Of a stretch of DNA of 64,000 nucleotides, positions 9,512-17,264 are shown in pieces. How positions within the stretch are numbered: position 1 is the stretch's first letter; the number at the start of each line of letters is the position of its first letter. The stretch is from the NCBI GenBank assembly GCA_018266775.1, contig JAFDZS010000010.1, forward strand, positions 121,983-185,982, given 5' to 3'. This DNA is from Bacteroidota bacterium. Lineage in GTDB: Bacteria; Bacteroidota; Bacteroidia; Chitinophagales; Chitinophagaceae. The notes under the pieces are model-generated. The model saw nothing but the letters and a program-made list of their open reading frames with translations. It did no database searches and was not told the origin of the DNA. The translations under genes were made by a program, and so were the position numbers.

Positions 9512-10057
9512 ATGACACGTATTCTGATATTTTTTGTTTGCCTTACTGGTGTTTTATATGCCAGAGGGCAAAATGTATACAGTTATTCTGTTCCCACTAT
9601 TGAAGGAAACAACCAATCACTCAGCGCATTTGCCGGAAAGAAAATTTTATTCATCACACTGCCTGTGCAGCAAAGCCCGAATGCAGATTCCGTGCTGCAT
9701 GCTCTTGACTCTGTAAGCACTACTTACTCCAGTACCCTTATCGTTATTGGTACCCCTGCTTATGAGGACGGATTTACACCGGCAAATAAAACATTGCTGC
9801 AGCAATGGTACAGGAGTATTCTTAATAACTCAATAGTCATTACAGATGGCCTATACACCCGCAAAACTTCGGGTACACAGCAACATCCCTTATATCAATG
9901 GCTAACCGATAAAAATAAGAATGGCAGTTTTGACCAGGATGTTACAGGAATTAAAAACAAATTTATTGTGTGGAACGATGGTGCCTTAACCAGTGTACTG
10001 GGTGCGCCTGTGAGGATAAACAGTACTGTTATAAATGACCTTTTGCACAACGAATAA
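9512..10057 (+). CDS. Exported glutathione-peroxidase-fold protein lacking the catalytic Cys
   Basis: The open frame begins at 9479, but the ATG at 9512 gives a clean signal peptide (MTRILIFFVCLTGVLYARGQ), so it is chosen; 181 residues. The body follows glutathione-peroxidase/thioredoxin layout: SLSAFAGKKILFI, a LIVIGTPAYEDGF strand matching the usual phenylalanine/Asn-rich loop, then HPLYQWLTDKN and a final FIVWNDGALTSVLG strand. Where peroxidases have Cys or Sec after the first strand (VASKCGFT) this protein reads LPVQQSPNAD, with no Cys. It is thus probably not a peroxidase; a binding or folding role in the periplasm is possible. It sits between two giant RHS genes in the same direction. 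Confidence 0.6.
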   Translation: MTRILIFFVCLTGVLYARGQNVYSYSVPTIEGNNQSLSAFAGKKILFITLPVQQSPNADSVLHALDSVSTTYSSTLIVIGTPAYEDGFTPANKTLLQQWYRSILNNSIVITDGLYTRKTSGTQQHPLYQWLTDKNKNGSFDQDVTGIKNKFIVWNDGALTSVLGAPVRINSTVINDLLHNE

Positions 10058-10120
10058 GAAGAACATTATTCATTATCCAGAATTCAAAGTAAATAACACT
10101 TACATTCAAAACCTTTCACG

Positions 10121-13100
10121 ATGAGAAAAGGCTTACAGTATACAATGAAAATATCGATAATTGCGGCAGTGCTATTGGGAATTACTTCTACCAGTTCAGC
10201 ACAACTGCACACAGGAACTGACTATGCAACTGGCCAGCCAGTGAATTTTCTACGTACCTGGGATGCACAGGCCCCGGAAAGCGACCCGAATAATTTAATG
10301 GCCAGATCGTTAAAAGATGTAAAAATGGCTACCCAATATTTGGACGGATTGGGAAGGCCATTGCAAACTGTTATCAAACAGGGAAGCCTAGTAACGGGTA
10401 GCGCCCCTACGGACATGGTAAGCTCTGCAGAGTATGATGCGTATGGGAGAACCCAATATCAATGGCTGCCTTATGCAGACCCTGCTGCAGGTAATGGGAC
10501 ATTTAAAACGACTCCTTTCAGTGCACAAAGTACATTTTACAACGACCCTAATGGGGTATTAAAAGCACAGGGAGAAAATTACTACTATGGGAAAACGATA
10601 TTTGAAGCCAGTCCGCTGAACCGGGTGAATAAGACCCTTGCCCCCGGTATCAATTGGGCAGGAGCAGCAAGAGGAGTTGAACAGCAATACAGGGTGAATA
10701 CAACAACAGATGATGTGAAGATGTGGCTGGTTACTGATGTGGCTGGAAACTTTGGTAACTATACATTAAATACCAGCATTAATACTAATGGATCTTATAA
10801 TCCAGGTGAATTATTTAAAACAATATCAATAGATGAGCACGGTAAGCAAGTTGAACAGTTTAGTGATAAACAAGGAAAAATAATACTCAAAAAAGTGCAG
10901 TTAACGGCTACGGCAGATGATGGTACGGGTAGTAATTACATCGGGTGGATGTGTACATACTATATTTACGATGATCTTGACAGGCTACGTTGTGTAATAC
11001 AACCCGAAGGAATAAAATCTATGGCAACGTCTGGCAACTGGCAATTAACCAGCACCATGCTGAGTGAACAATGTTTCCGTTATGAATATGATAACAGAGA
11101 CCGAGTGATAATGAAGCAGGTTCCCGGAGCTGCCACAATTTACATGGTTTATGACCAAAGAGACCGGTTGACCATGATGCAGGATGGAAACACACGTACA
11201 CAGGGTAAATGGATGGTTACCCTGTACGATAATTTGAACAGACCGGTACAAACAGGATTATGGACAGATGCGAATACGCTGAGTTATCATGCTGCACAAT
11301 CAGCTGCCAGCAGCAATTACTATTATCCTTTTGACGCTAATACTATACCAGCCAGCGGATGGGACAAGCAAACAGCCACGCATTATGACAGCTATACAGG
11401 ATTGCCCAATACCTTATCAGCTACTTTTAATAGTATGTGGAACAGTTATTTTGCCACAGCCTCCAATACCAGTTACCCATACCCGCAGTCATTAACAACA
11501 ACAACAAATACCACGGGTTTAGCCACCTGGACAGAAACCAAGGTACTGGATGGCGGCAATACTTTTATGACTGCTGTAATGCTGTACGATGATAAGGGCA
11601 GGGTGATACAGGTACAAAGCACCAATGCCACCGGTGGTGTAGACGTTGCTACAACGCAGTACAACTGGGCTGGGCAACCCCTAACGGTAGTACAAAAATC
11701 AGAAAAGGGCGGCAGCACCAACCCGCAAACGCATGTAGTGGTCACCAAAATGGATTATGATGATTTGGGAAGGGTGGCAGATATTAAGAAAACAGTGAAC
11801 AGTACTGTAAATGGAACAGCAGTAAACAAACCTGAGCAGCTGATAGTACAAAACCAGTATGATGCACTGGGCAAATTGAAAAAGAAAACACTGGCACCTG
11901 CTTACAACAGCAATGCAGGGTTGGAAACTGAAAACTTTGATTACAACATCCGTGGATGGTTATTGGGGATGAACCGGGATTATGCCAAAGACGTAATCCC
12001 CCCTTCGGGGGGTGGGGGGGCTTATTTTGGTTTTGACCTGGGTTATGATAAAACCGCCAATGGGTTGATTAATAACCAAAGCTACAATGCCGCACAATAC
12101 AACGGCAATATATCCGGCATGGTATGGAAGAGTAAAGGTGATGGAGAGAAACGCAAATATGATTTTGCGTATGATGGTGCCAACCGATTACTGAAAGCAG
12201 ACTTTACCCAATATGATGGCAGTGCCTTCAGCATATCATCCACATTTAATTTTAATGTAAAGATGGGTGATGGCAGTGATGTAAACAGCGCTTATGATTA
12301 TAATGGCAACATTAAGCGTATGCAGCAATGGGGGCTTAAAGTAAATAACAGTACACAGATAGACGACCTTGCGTATACCTACCAAACCGGTACTAATAAA
12401 CTGGCTAAGGTAACCGATGGCATCACCACAACAGATAACGGCAAACTGGGTGATTTTAAAGACGGTACAAATACAGGCGATGATTACAGTTACGATGTAA
12501 ACGGTAATATGAACCTGGACAATAATAAGGCCATCAGCAGCATTACTTATAACTATTTAAACCTGCCCTCGGTAATAGCTGTTTCAGGTAAAGGAACCAT
12601 CACTTACACGTATGATGCCGGTGGCAATAAACTGCAAAAGCAAACGGTTGACAACAGTACTTCTGGTAAAACCATTACCACCACCACCCGTTATATTAAT
12701 GGACTGGTGTATGAAAGTAAAACCACATCCCCAACGGATGCCAATAACCCTGATTATACGGATGTGCTGCAATTTTTACCGCAGGAAGAAGGCAGGATAA
12801 GGTTTATACCGGCTACAGGCAGTACCGCCGCAGCTTTCCAGTATGACTATATGCTGAAAGACCATTTAGGTAATGTAAGAACAGTATTGACGGAAGAACA
12901 AAGGCAAGATATTTATCCGGCAGCAACTTTAGAACCTTCATTAACCGGGGTGGAAGGCAATTTTTATACTATTGATAACACGAAAGTTGTGGCTAACAGT
13001 TACGCCAACTACCTTAGAGATGCGGGTGGTACTCCACAAACTTATTACAATAATAATGGTATAGCTAACAATAATCCCAGTTGCGGAACGGGTAACCTTT

Positions 13101-14647
13101 GTACTACAACTTACAGCGGATATGTTTATAAACTAAACAGCAATGCTAATAAAACTGGTTTGGGTATTACCTTAAAAGTAATGGCCGGCGACCGTCTGGA
13201 TGTATTTGGTAAAAGTTACTATTTCCAGAACAACCCCGGCAGCAGTAACAATAACCCTGTACCCATATTAGACATTTTAAATGGCTTACTGGGCAGCCCC
13301 ACCAGCAGCAGTACAACAGTGCATGGGGCAATAACCGGTAATGACATTAATACCAGCACCGGAACCGCGGGCATTACCAGCATGATGACCGCACAAACCA
13401 CGCAGAACAATGCCAACACCAATGCCCCCAGGGCATTTATTAATGTGATTTTTTTTGATGAACAGTTTAAAGCTGTGGATTACCGCATTAGTATGGTGGG
13501 CAATAACAGCGAAGTACATCCCCACACAGAATTACAGAATTTAACTGTTCCGAAGAATGGATTTGTGTATATTTACTGTAGCAACGAAACACCCGTTGAT
13601 GTGTTCTTTGATAACCTGCAGGTGGTGCATACAAGAGGCGCTATTTTGGAGGAGACGCATTATTATCCGTTCGGCTTGACAATGGCGGGAATATCCAGCA
13701 AGGCAGCAGGAAGTTTAGAAAATAAGAAGAAGTATAACGGTATTGAATTAGACAATGATTTTGACTTAAATACTTACGAAGCTTTTTACAGAGACCTAGA
13801 CCCACAAACGGGAAGGTGGTGGGAGATTGATCCTAAAATTGAGCATGACCAGGAAGATATGTCGCCATATACTTCGATGGCGAATGACCCGATTTTGAAA
13901 AGTGATCCTCTGGGTGATGAACCTGATCCTCCTTCGAAAGGATTTTGGAGTGGCCTTAAAGACGGCTTTTTAGGAACTCTAAGTAGTGCAAAAAATGCAG
14001 TATTGCATCCAATTGAAACAGGAAAAGCTATATTGCAAAACATTGCTGATCATCCTCTGGAATTTGCCGCGAATAGAATGACAATGGGCTTTTATGGAAG
14101 AGCAAAGCAACTATATAATGATACAAAAGAAAATGGGTTTGGTTATGCTGTAGGAAGAATGGGGGGACAGAATACTGCGGAAGCAACAATTGCTGTAACT
14201 ACTGCAGGAGCATTTAAAGGGACAGGGGCTTTACTCAAAAAAACAATTACATCTGAAGTCCCGGCGCCTATAGTAACTTCAGTGGAAACAACCACCCAAA
14301 ATGCAAATAAGATTGCCGAGGGTTTGCCGGATCATGCAAATGTTGTTAGGGGTGGACTCAATACTGCTGATCGATTTACTAATGGTAGTGGTGTTACAAC
14401 TGCACAAGATGGCACTTTAAATGGAGTATCGGTAAATAGTGCTTCAGGTAAATCAATCGTAGAATTATCAGTAAATATACCAAATAAACAGATTGGTACA
14501 ACTACTGTTGGTCTAATAAGACAAGCTGGAGGAGATGTTGTTCCTTCTCCCACCAATGGGAATCCTTTTCATTCAACTTTGTATGGAATTGATGCTAAAA
14601 CTGCTGAAAAACTTTTTACACCAACTACTCAAAATCCTAACCATTAG
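10121..14647 (+). CDS. RHS repeat polymorphic toxin with C-terminal toxin tip
   Basis: 1508 residues. A signal peptide covers about residues 1-28 (an ATG at 10145 is an alternative start). The N-terminal 250 residues resemble the DUF6443 region of Bacteroidota RHS proteins. Many YD-type repeats follow (YDNLNRPVQTG, YDDLGRVADIKK, YDVNGNMNLD). The RHS core lies near residues 1175-1265 (HYYPFGLTM, KYNGIELD, YEAFYRDLDPQTGRWWEIDP, NDPILKSDPLG). After it come a variable linker (PPSKGFWSGLKDG...HPIETG) and a tip with VRGG, ADRF, GSGV, VGLIRQAGGDVVPS and LFTPT motifs, which I have seen on other RHS proteins but cannot assign an activity. A C6/G6/G7 tract at 11998-12020 lies mid-gene. The next gene is the likely immunity gene. 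Confidence 0.88.
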   Translation: MRKGLQYTMKISIIAAVLLGITSTSSAQLHTGTDYATGQPVNFLRTWDAQAPESDPNNLMARSLKDVKMATQYLDGLGRPLQTVIKQGSLVTGSAPTDMVSSAEYDAYGRTQYQWLPYADPAAGNGTFKTTPFSAQSTFYNDPNGVLKAQGENYYYGKTIFEASPLNRVNKTLAPGINWAGAARGVEQQYRVNTTTDDVKMWLVTDVAGNFGNYTLNTSINTNGSYNPGELFKTISIDEHGKQVEQFSDKQGKIILKKVQLTATADDGTGSNYIGWMCTYYIYDDLDRLRCVIQPEGIKSMATSGNWQLTSTMLSEQCFRYEYDNRDRVIMKQVPGAATIYMVYDQRDRLTMMQDGNTRTQGKWMVTLYDNLNRPVQTGLWTDANTLSYHAAQSAASSNYYYPFDANTIPASGWDKQTATHYDSYTGLPNTLSATFNSMWNSYFATASNTSYPYPQSLTTTTNTTGLATWTETKVLDGGNTFMTAVMLYDDKGRVIQVQSTNATGGVDVATTQYNWAGQPLTVVQKSEKGGSTNPQTHVVVTKMDYDDLGRVADIKKTVNSTVNGTAVNKPEQLIVQNQYDALGKLKKKTLAPAYNSNAGLETENFDYNIRGWLLGMNRDYAKDVIPPSGGGGAYFGFDLGYDKTANGLINNQSYNAAQYNGNISGMVWKSKGDGEKRKYDFAYDGANRLLKADFTQYDGSAFSISSTFNFNVKMGDGSDVNSAYDYNGNIKRMQQWGLKVNNSTQIDDLAYTYQTGTNKLAKVTDGITTTDNGKLGDFKDGTNTGDDYSYDVNGNMNLDNNKAISSITYNYLNLPSVIAVSGKGTITYTYDAGGNKLQKQTVDNSTSGKTITTTTRYINGLVYESKTTSPTDANNPDYTDVLQFLPQEEGRIRFIPATGSTAAAFQYDYMLKDHLGNVRTVLTEEQRQDIYPAATLEPSLTGVEGNFYTIDNTKVVANSYANYLRDAGGTPQTYYNNNGIANNNPSCGTGNLCTTTYSGYVYKLNSNANKTGLGITLKVMAGDRLDVFGKSYYFQNNPGSSNNNPVPILDILNGLLGSPTSSSTTVHGAITGNDINTSTGTAGITSMMTAQTTQNNANTNAPRAFINVIFFDEQFKAVDYRISMVGNNSEVHPHTELQNLTVPKNGFVYIYCSNETPVDVFFDNLQVVHTRGAILEETHYYPFGLTMAGISSKAAGSLENKKKYNGIELDNDFDLNTYEAFYRDLDPQTGRWWEIDPKIEHDQEDMSPYTSMANDPILKSDPLGDEPDPPSKGFWSGLKDGFLGTLSSAKNAVLHPIETGKAILQNIADHPLEFAANRMTMGFYGRAKQLYNDTKENGFGYAVGRMGGQNTAEATIAVTTAGAFKGTGALLKKTITSEVPAPIVTSVETTTQNANKIAEGLPDHANVVRGGLNTADRFTNGSGVTTAQDGTLNGVSVNSASGKSIVELSVNIPNKQIGTTTVGLIRQAGGDVVPSPTNGNPFHSTLYGIDAKTAEKLFTPTTQNPNH

Positions 14648-14656
14648 TAATAAAAT

Positions 14657-14929
14657 ATGACAACCGAAGAATTAAATAAAATTGCAGAAACTACAAATAA
14701 TGCGACACAAGGTTTGTGGAAATCTTATATTGAGGGTAGAGATCATGAAAGCGGAAGTAGCTTCATTATGACTGGTGTAGATAATGAAAGAGATTATGAT
14801 ATTGAATTTCATTCTTTACGTGAAAAAGATCAGGATTTTATTGCTATGGCAAGAAATGTGATCCCTGACTTATTGAGTGAGATTTGGAGATTAAGAAAAA
14901 TTATAGAAGACAACTCTATTATTTATTAG
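14657..14929 (+). CDS. Presumed immunity protein for the RHS toxin tip
   Basis: 90 residues, starting 9 bases after the stop of the RHS toxin gene and AT-rich like the toxin tip. It has no signal peptide. The sequence has an N-terminal helix, a QGLWKSYIEGRDHESGSSFIMTG strand region and a C-terminal helix (DLLSEIWRLRKI). Small proteins with this WKSYIEGRDH pattern are known to me next to RHS tips of the same VRGG type; together with the position this makes cytoplasmic neutralisation of that tip the best guess. There is no direct evidence of binding. Its stop lies at the left end of the first 65-bp direct repeat. Confidence 0.65.
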   Translation: MTTEELNKIAETTNNATQGLWKSYIEGRDHESGSSFIMTGVDNERDYDIEFHSLREKDQDFIAMARNVIPDLLSEIWRLRKIIEDNSIIY

Positions 14930-14993
14930 GGTAGTGTTTCAAAATAGTTGGTTTTCGAAATCGGCTTGAGAATAAATCGTTTATGGGGTGCTG
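14929..14993 (+). repeat. 65-bp direct repeat flanking displaced toxin cassette, left copy
   Basis: It begins GGGTAGTGTTTCAAAATAG and ends TTATGGGGTGCTG. It matches 16405-16469 at 64 of 65 positions (T at 14961 against C at 16437). The two copies bracket exactly the displaced HNH toxin tip and its immunity gene, 1476 bases apart start to start. The first three bases belong to the end of the preceding gene region. Confidence 0.9.
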
Positions 14994-15082
14994 CGCCGTT
15001 GACGGTATCGCTTCGGTCTTCGCCGCCGCCTGAGTTTTTAACCAGCGGTGTACAATAATTAACAGCAAGTAAAAAAAAATAC

Positions 15083-15104
15083 AAAGCCGCAGCAATGCGG
15101 CTTT
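15083..15104. other. Perfect hairpin containing the start codon of the displaced toxin tip
   Basis: A nine-base stem, AAAGCCGCA / TGCGGCTTT, closes a four-base loop. The ATG at 15095 sits across the loop and the right arm. On the minus strand the hairpin is followed by a run of T, so it could also be a terminator for leftward transcripts. Confidence 0.65.
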
Positions 15105-15784
15105 CTAAAGGAGGATTTTGGAGTAATGTTGGAACCGGATTTGTAAATAAGGCTAAGGGCTTTTGGAATGCTGTTACTCACCCAGTTGAAACTGTAACGA
15201 ACGCTTTGTCAGTAGATGCGATGACTGACAATATGTTAAATACTGCAACATTGGGTATGTATGATGCCTATAAAGATGCAGTAACCATAAAAAATGAGGG
15301 GGTAGGGGGACTTGGAAAAATTGTTGGAGGAAAAGCTTTTGATTTATCATTTGCAGTTGTTACTGATGGGGTATTTAAAGGAGTAGGGGCTGTAAAAAAT
15401 GCAGTAAAAGGTGTAACAGCAGAAGCAGGAGTTGATTTGGCATTAAAACCAAAATCGACTTGGAATGCTGATCAAATGGCACAAGCAAGAGCAAAAGCAA
15501 AAGCATTGTCAGATGCTGAAACGGTTGTAACAAAGAATCCTGTTGTTAGAGATACTAAACTTCGATCTAATTTTATTAAAAGAGGAAGTAAGGTTGCTCC
15601 TAATGAACATGTCGATCATATCGTAGACTTGCAATTAGGAGGTACAAATGAAGCAAGTAACCTTCAGGCATTAGATGGGAGTGTAAATTCAAGTTTCGGG
15701 AAACAAATACAATTGCAAATTAGAAACCTTCCAGATGGTACAAGAGTTAACCGGGTTAATCTTTTACCACAGAAAAAGCCATAA
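15095..15784 (+). CDS. Displaced (orphan) RHS C-terminal tip with HNH-type nuclease toxin
   Basis: 229 residues with no signal peptide and no RHS core. The first 110 residues resemble the linker after the RHS core of the gene at 10121: GGFWSNVGTGF against GFWSGLKDGF, THPVETV against LHPIETG, then a TATLGMYDAYKDA segment. Residues 170-205 hold the nuclease motif EHVDHIVDLQLGGTNEASNLQ...VNSSFGKQ, an HNH/Endo VII-type site with Asp174, His175, Asn189 and Asn198 as candidate residues. An in-frame TAA at 15056 shuts off the frame upstream, so this is a silent or recombination-ready tip rather than part of a full toxin. The start ATG lies in a hairpin. Its immunity gene follows after 17 bases. Confidence 0.8.
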   Translation: MRLSKGGFWSNVGTGFVNKAKGFWNAVTHPVETVTNALSVDAMTDNMLNTATLGMYDAYKDAVTIKNEGVGGLGKIVGGKAFDLSFAVVTDGVFKGVGAVKNAVKGVTAEAGVDLALKPKSTWNADQMAQARAKAKALSDAETVVTKNPVVRDTKLRSNFIKRGSKVAPNEHVDHIVDLQLGGTNEASNLQALDGSVNSSFGKQIQLQIRNLPDGTRVNRVNLLPQKKP

Positions 15785-15801
15785 AAATTTAATCAAATAT
15801 T

Positions 15802-16401
15802 ATGTATACATTTTTAGATAATTACATAGTGACTTTTAAAGAGGCTATTAAAGACGATAAAAGCCTTTATGGTGAAACACCAAAAGAATTGTTTGAATTT
15901 ATAAACTCTTTTGGCGGATACACATTTTCTAATGGACTGTATCGTATACATTCATTTAGTAGTAGCCTTAAATGGGCTATACTATTAGGAAGCTACTTTC
16001 CTGGCTATAAAAATAACATTTTCCCATTTGCTTTTGATTGGATGGGCAGACAATTTTGTATGAGCAATAATGGTAGAACTATATTTATGTTTGACCCAGC
16101 AACGCTTGAAGACTTTATAATGGAACAAAGTCTTAATGGCTTCCACGATGAAGAATTAGTGAACGGTATTTTAGGACAAGATTTGTTCAAAGAAATTATT
16201 AATCAATTAAGTCTTATAAAAATCGGTTATAGCGAATGCTTAGGATACAGGACTCCACTATTCTTAGGCGGAGCGGATGCCATTGAGAATTATGAAGCAA
16301 TAGACATTGAGGTTTATTGGCACCTCCAAAACGAATTATACCAACAAGTTAAAAATTTACCAGAAGGAACAAAGATTGGGAAAATTAACATAAAGCCGTA
16401 A
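15802..16401 (+). CDS. Tdi1/DUF1851-like immunity protein for the HNH toxin tip
   Basis: 199 residues, cytoplasmic. The N-terminal half (FDNYI, GETPKELFEFINSFGGYTFSNGLYRIH) is like GAD-related immunity domains, and the C-terminal half (FMFDPATLEDF...IGYSECLGYRTPLFLGGADAIENYEAIDIEVYW) matches the T6SS_Tdi1_C/DUF1851 pattern. It lies 17 bases after the HNH tip, in a position and size normal for its antidote. Its last residues, KNLPEGTKIGKIN, resemble the end of the toxin it follows (RNLPDGTRVNRVN). The gene is AT-rich and ends 3 bases before the right 65-bp repeat, so it belongs to the bracketed cassette. Confidence 0.78.
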   Translation: MYTFLDNYIVTFKEAIKDDKSLYGETPKELFEFINSFGGYTFSNGLYRIHSFSSSLKWAILLGSYFPGYKNNIFPFAFDWMGRQFCMSNNGRTIFMFDPATLEDFIMEQSLNGFHDEELVNGILGQDLFKEIINQLSLIKIGYSECLGYRTPLFLGGADAIENYEAIDIEVYWHLQNELYQQVKNLPEGTKIGKINIKP

Positions 16402-16718
16402 AGTGGGTAGTGTTTCAAAATAGTTGGTTTTCGAAACCGGCTTGAGAATAAATCGTTTATGGGGTGCTGTTTCAGCCCCCATTTTTATTTTAGGAAGAAA
16501 AAATATATTTTTTGATCAATTAAAAGCCTTGAAATTACAGTATTTGAGTACTGGTGTATCAAAATAGTTGGTAAATATGAAATGAAGATTTGAGATAAAA
16601 AATGTCAAAAATGGGGAAGGCAAAAAAATGGAACTCAGCGATATTATTGCAGCGGTTGCAAAAAATCCAGCCAGGAATGTAAGTACCCCAAAAAGCAGAC
16701 AGGTTAAAATTGGTCAAT
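16402..16718. other. Gene-poor stretch with a third, short copy of the repeat end
   Basis: Besides the right 65-bp repeat it holds GTGTATCAAAATAGTTGGT at 16554-16572, which matches the start of the 65-bp repeat at 18 of 19 positions and then diverges. A 44-codon frame at 16628-16762 is not supported as a gene. The stretch may be debris of an inserted element. Confidence 0.45.
16405..16469 (+). repeat. 65-bp direct repeat flanking displaced toxin cassette, right copy
   Basis: Matches 14929-14993 at 64 of 65 positions. After it the sequence continues TTTCAGCCCCCATTTTT, forming a weak GGGG..CCCC hairpin with the repeat end, which could stop transcription from the immunity gene. Confidence 0.9.
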
Positions 16719-17168
16719 TTATCCGTTCTTCAGAAAGCAGTAAAATATTCCTGAAGCAATAAATAACACCATATCAAAATAGGCGGCGGTAATAGTAAAT
16801 CCCCATTGATTATAATCATCAATATATCGCCAAACTATAAACAATGAAGCCCCAAGCGTGGTTAAAATCAAATATCTGAATGGAGAGGAAAGTTTTTTCC
16901 TCACCAAAACTGCTGTTATTAGGAAAAGATATGTCAAAAAACAACCTGCCATCAATTTAGCAAACATAAAATAGGGATTCATGTCCGGTCGGGTAAAATA
17001 TTTTGTTTCATCTGAAAGATTCCTGTACGTAGCTAATTTGTAATTGATGATCATCATACAGGCAAACAAGAAATACCCTGTTAATGCAAAAAAAATTGCG
17101 ACCCACCTAACAGTGAAAATATTATTTAAAAGATGTTTCAAGCGGTTGATAAAAATGATACAATGCAA
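16719..17168 (-). CDS. Four-helix membrane protein, unknown function
   Basis: 149 residues with hydrophobic segments near residues 22-42, 70-90, 98-114 and 124-146. No family recognised. The start is uncertain: the TTG at 17168 is the last three bases of a minus-strand TATATTTG, which looks like a promoter -7 box, so the true start may be a downstream TTG about nine codons in (before LKHLLNN). The gene is divergent from the PQQ-propeller gene and ends near the repeat debris of the toxin cassette. Confidence 0.55.
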   Translation of the reverse strand: MHCIIFINRLKHLLNNIFTVRWVAIFFALTGYFLFACMMIINYKLATYRNLSDETKYFTRPDMNPYFMFAKLMAGCFLTYLFLITAVLVRKKLSSPFRYLILTTLGASLFIVWRYIDDYNQWGFTITAAYFDMVLFIASGIFYCFLKNG

Positions 17169-17203
17169 ATATAATATCCCTGTCGTTATAGATAAATTTT
17201 ATA

Positions 17204-17211
17204 TACCTTTG
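17204..17211 (+). promoter_or_regulatory. Bacteroidota -7 promoter motif
   Basis: TACCTTTG fits TAnnTTTG and stands 53 bases before the ATG at 17265. No clear TTTG box is seen at -33. Confidence 0.45.
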
Positions 17212-17264
17212 CACTCTTCCTAAGCCCATTTTCGCTTCAACCTGGTGGTTAAAACACATACATT

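Noticed and set aside
16628..16762. 44-codon frame beginning MELSDIIAAVAKNPARNV
   Set aside because: It could be a transposase scrap, but its end overlaps the convergent membrane-protein gene and no homology is recognised.
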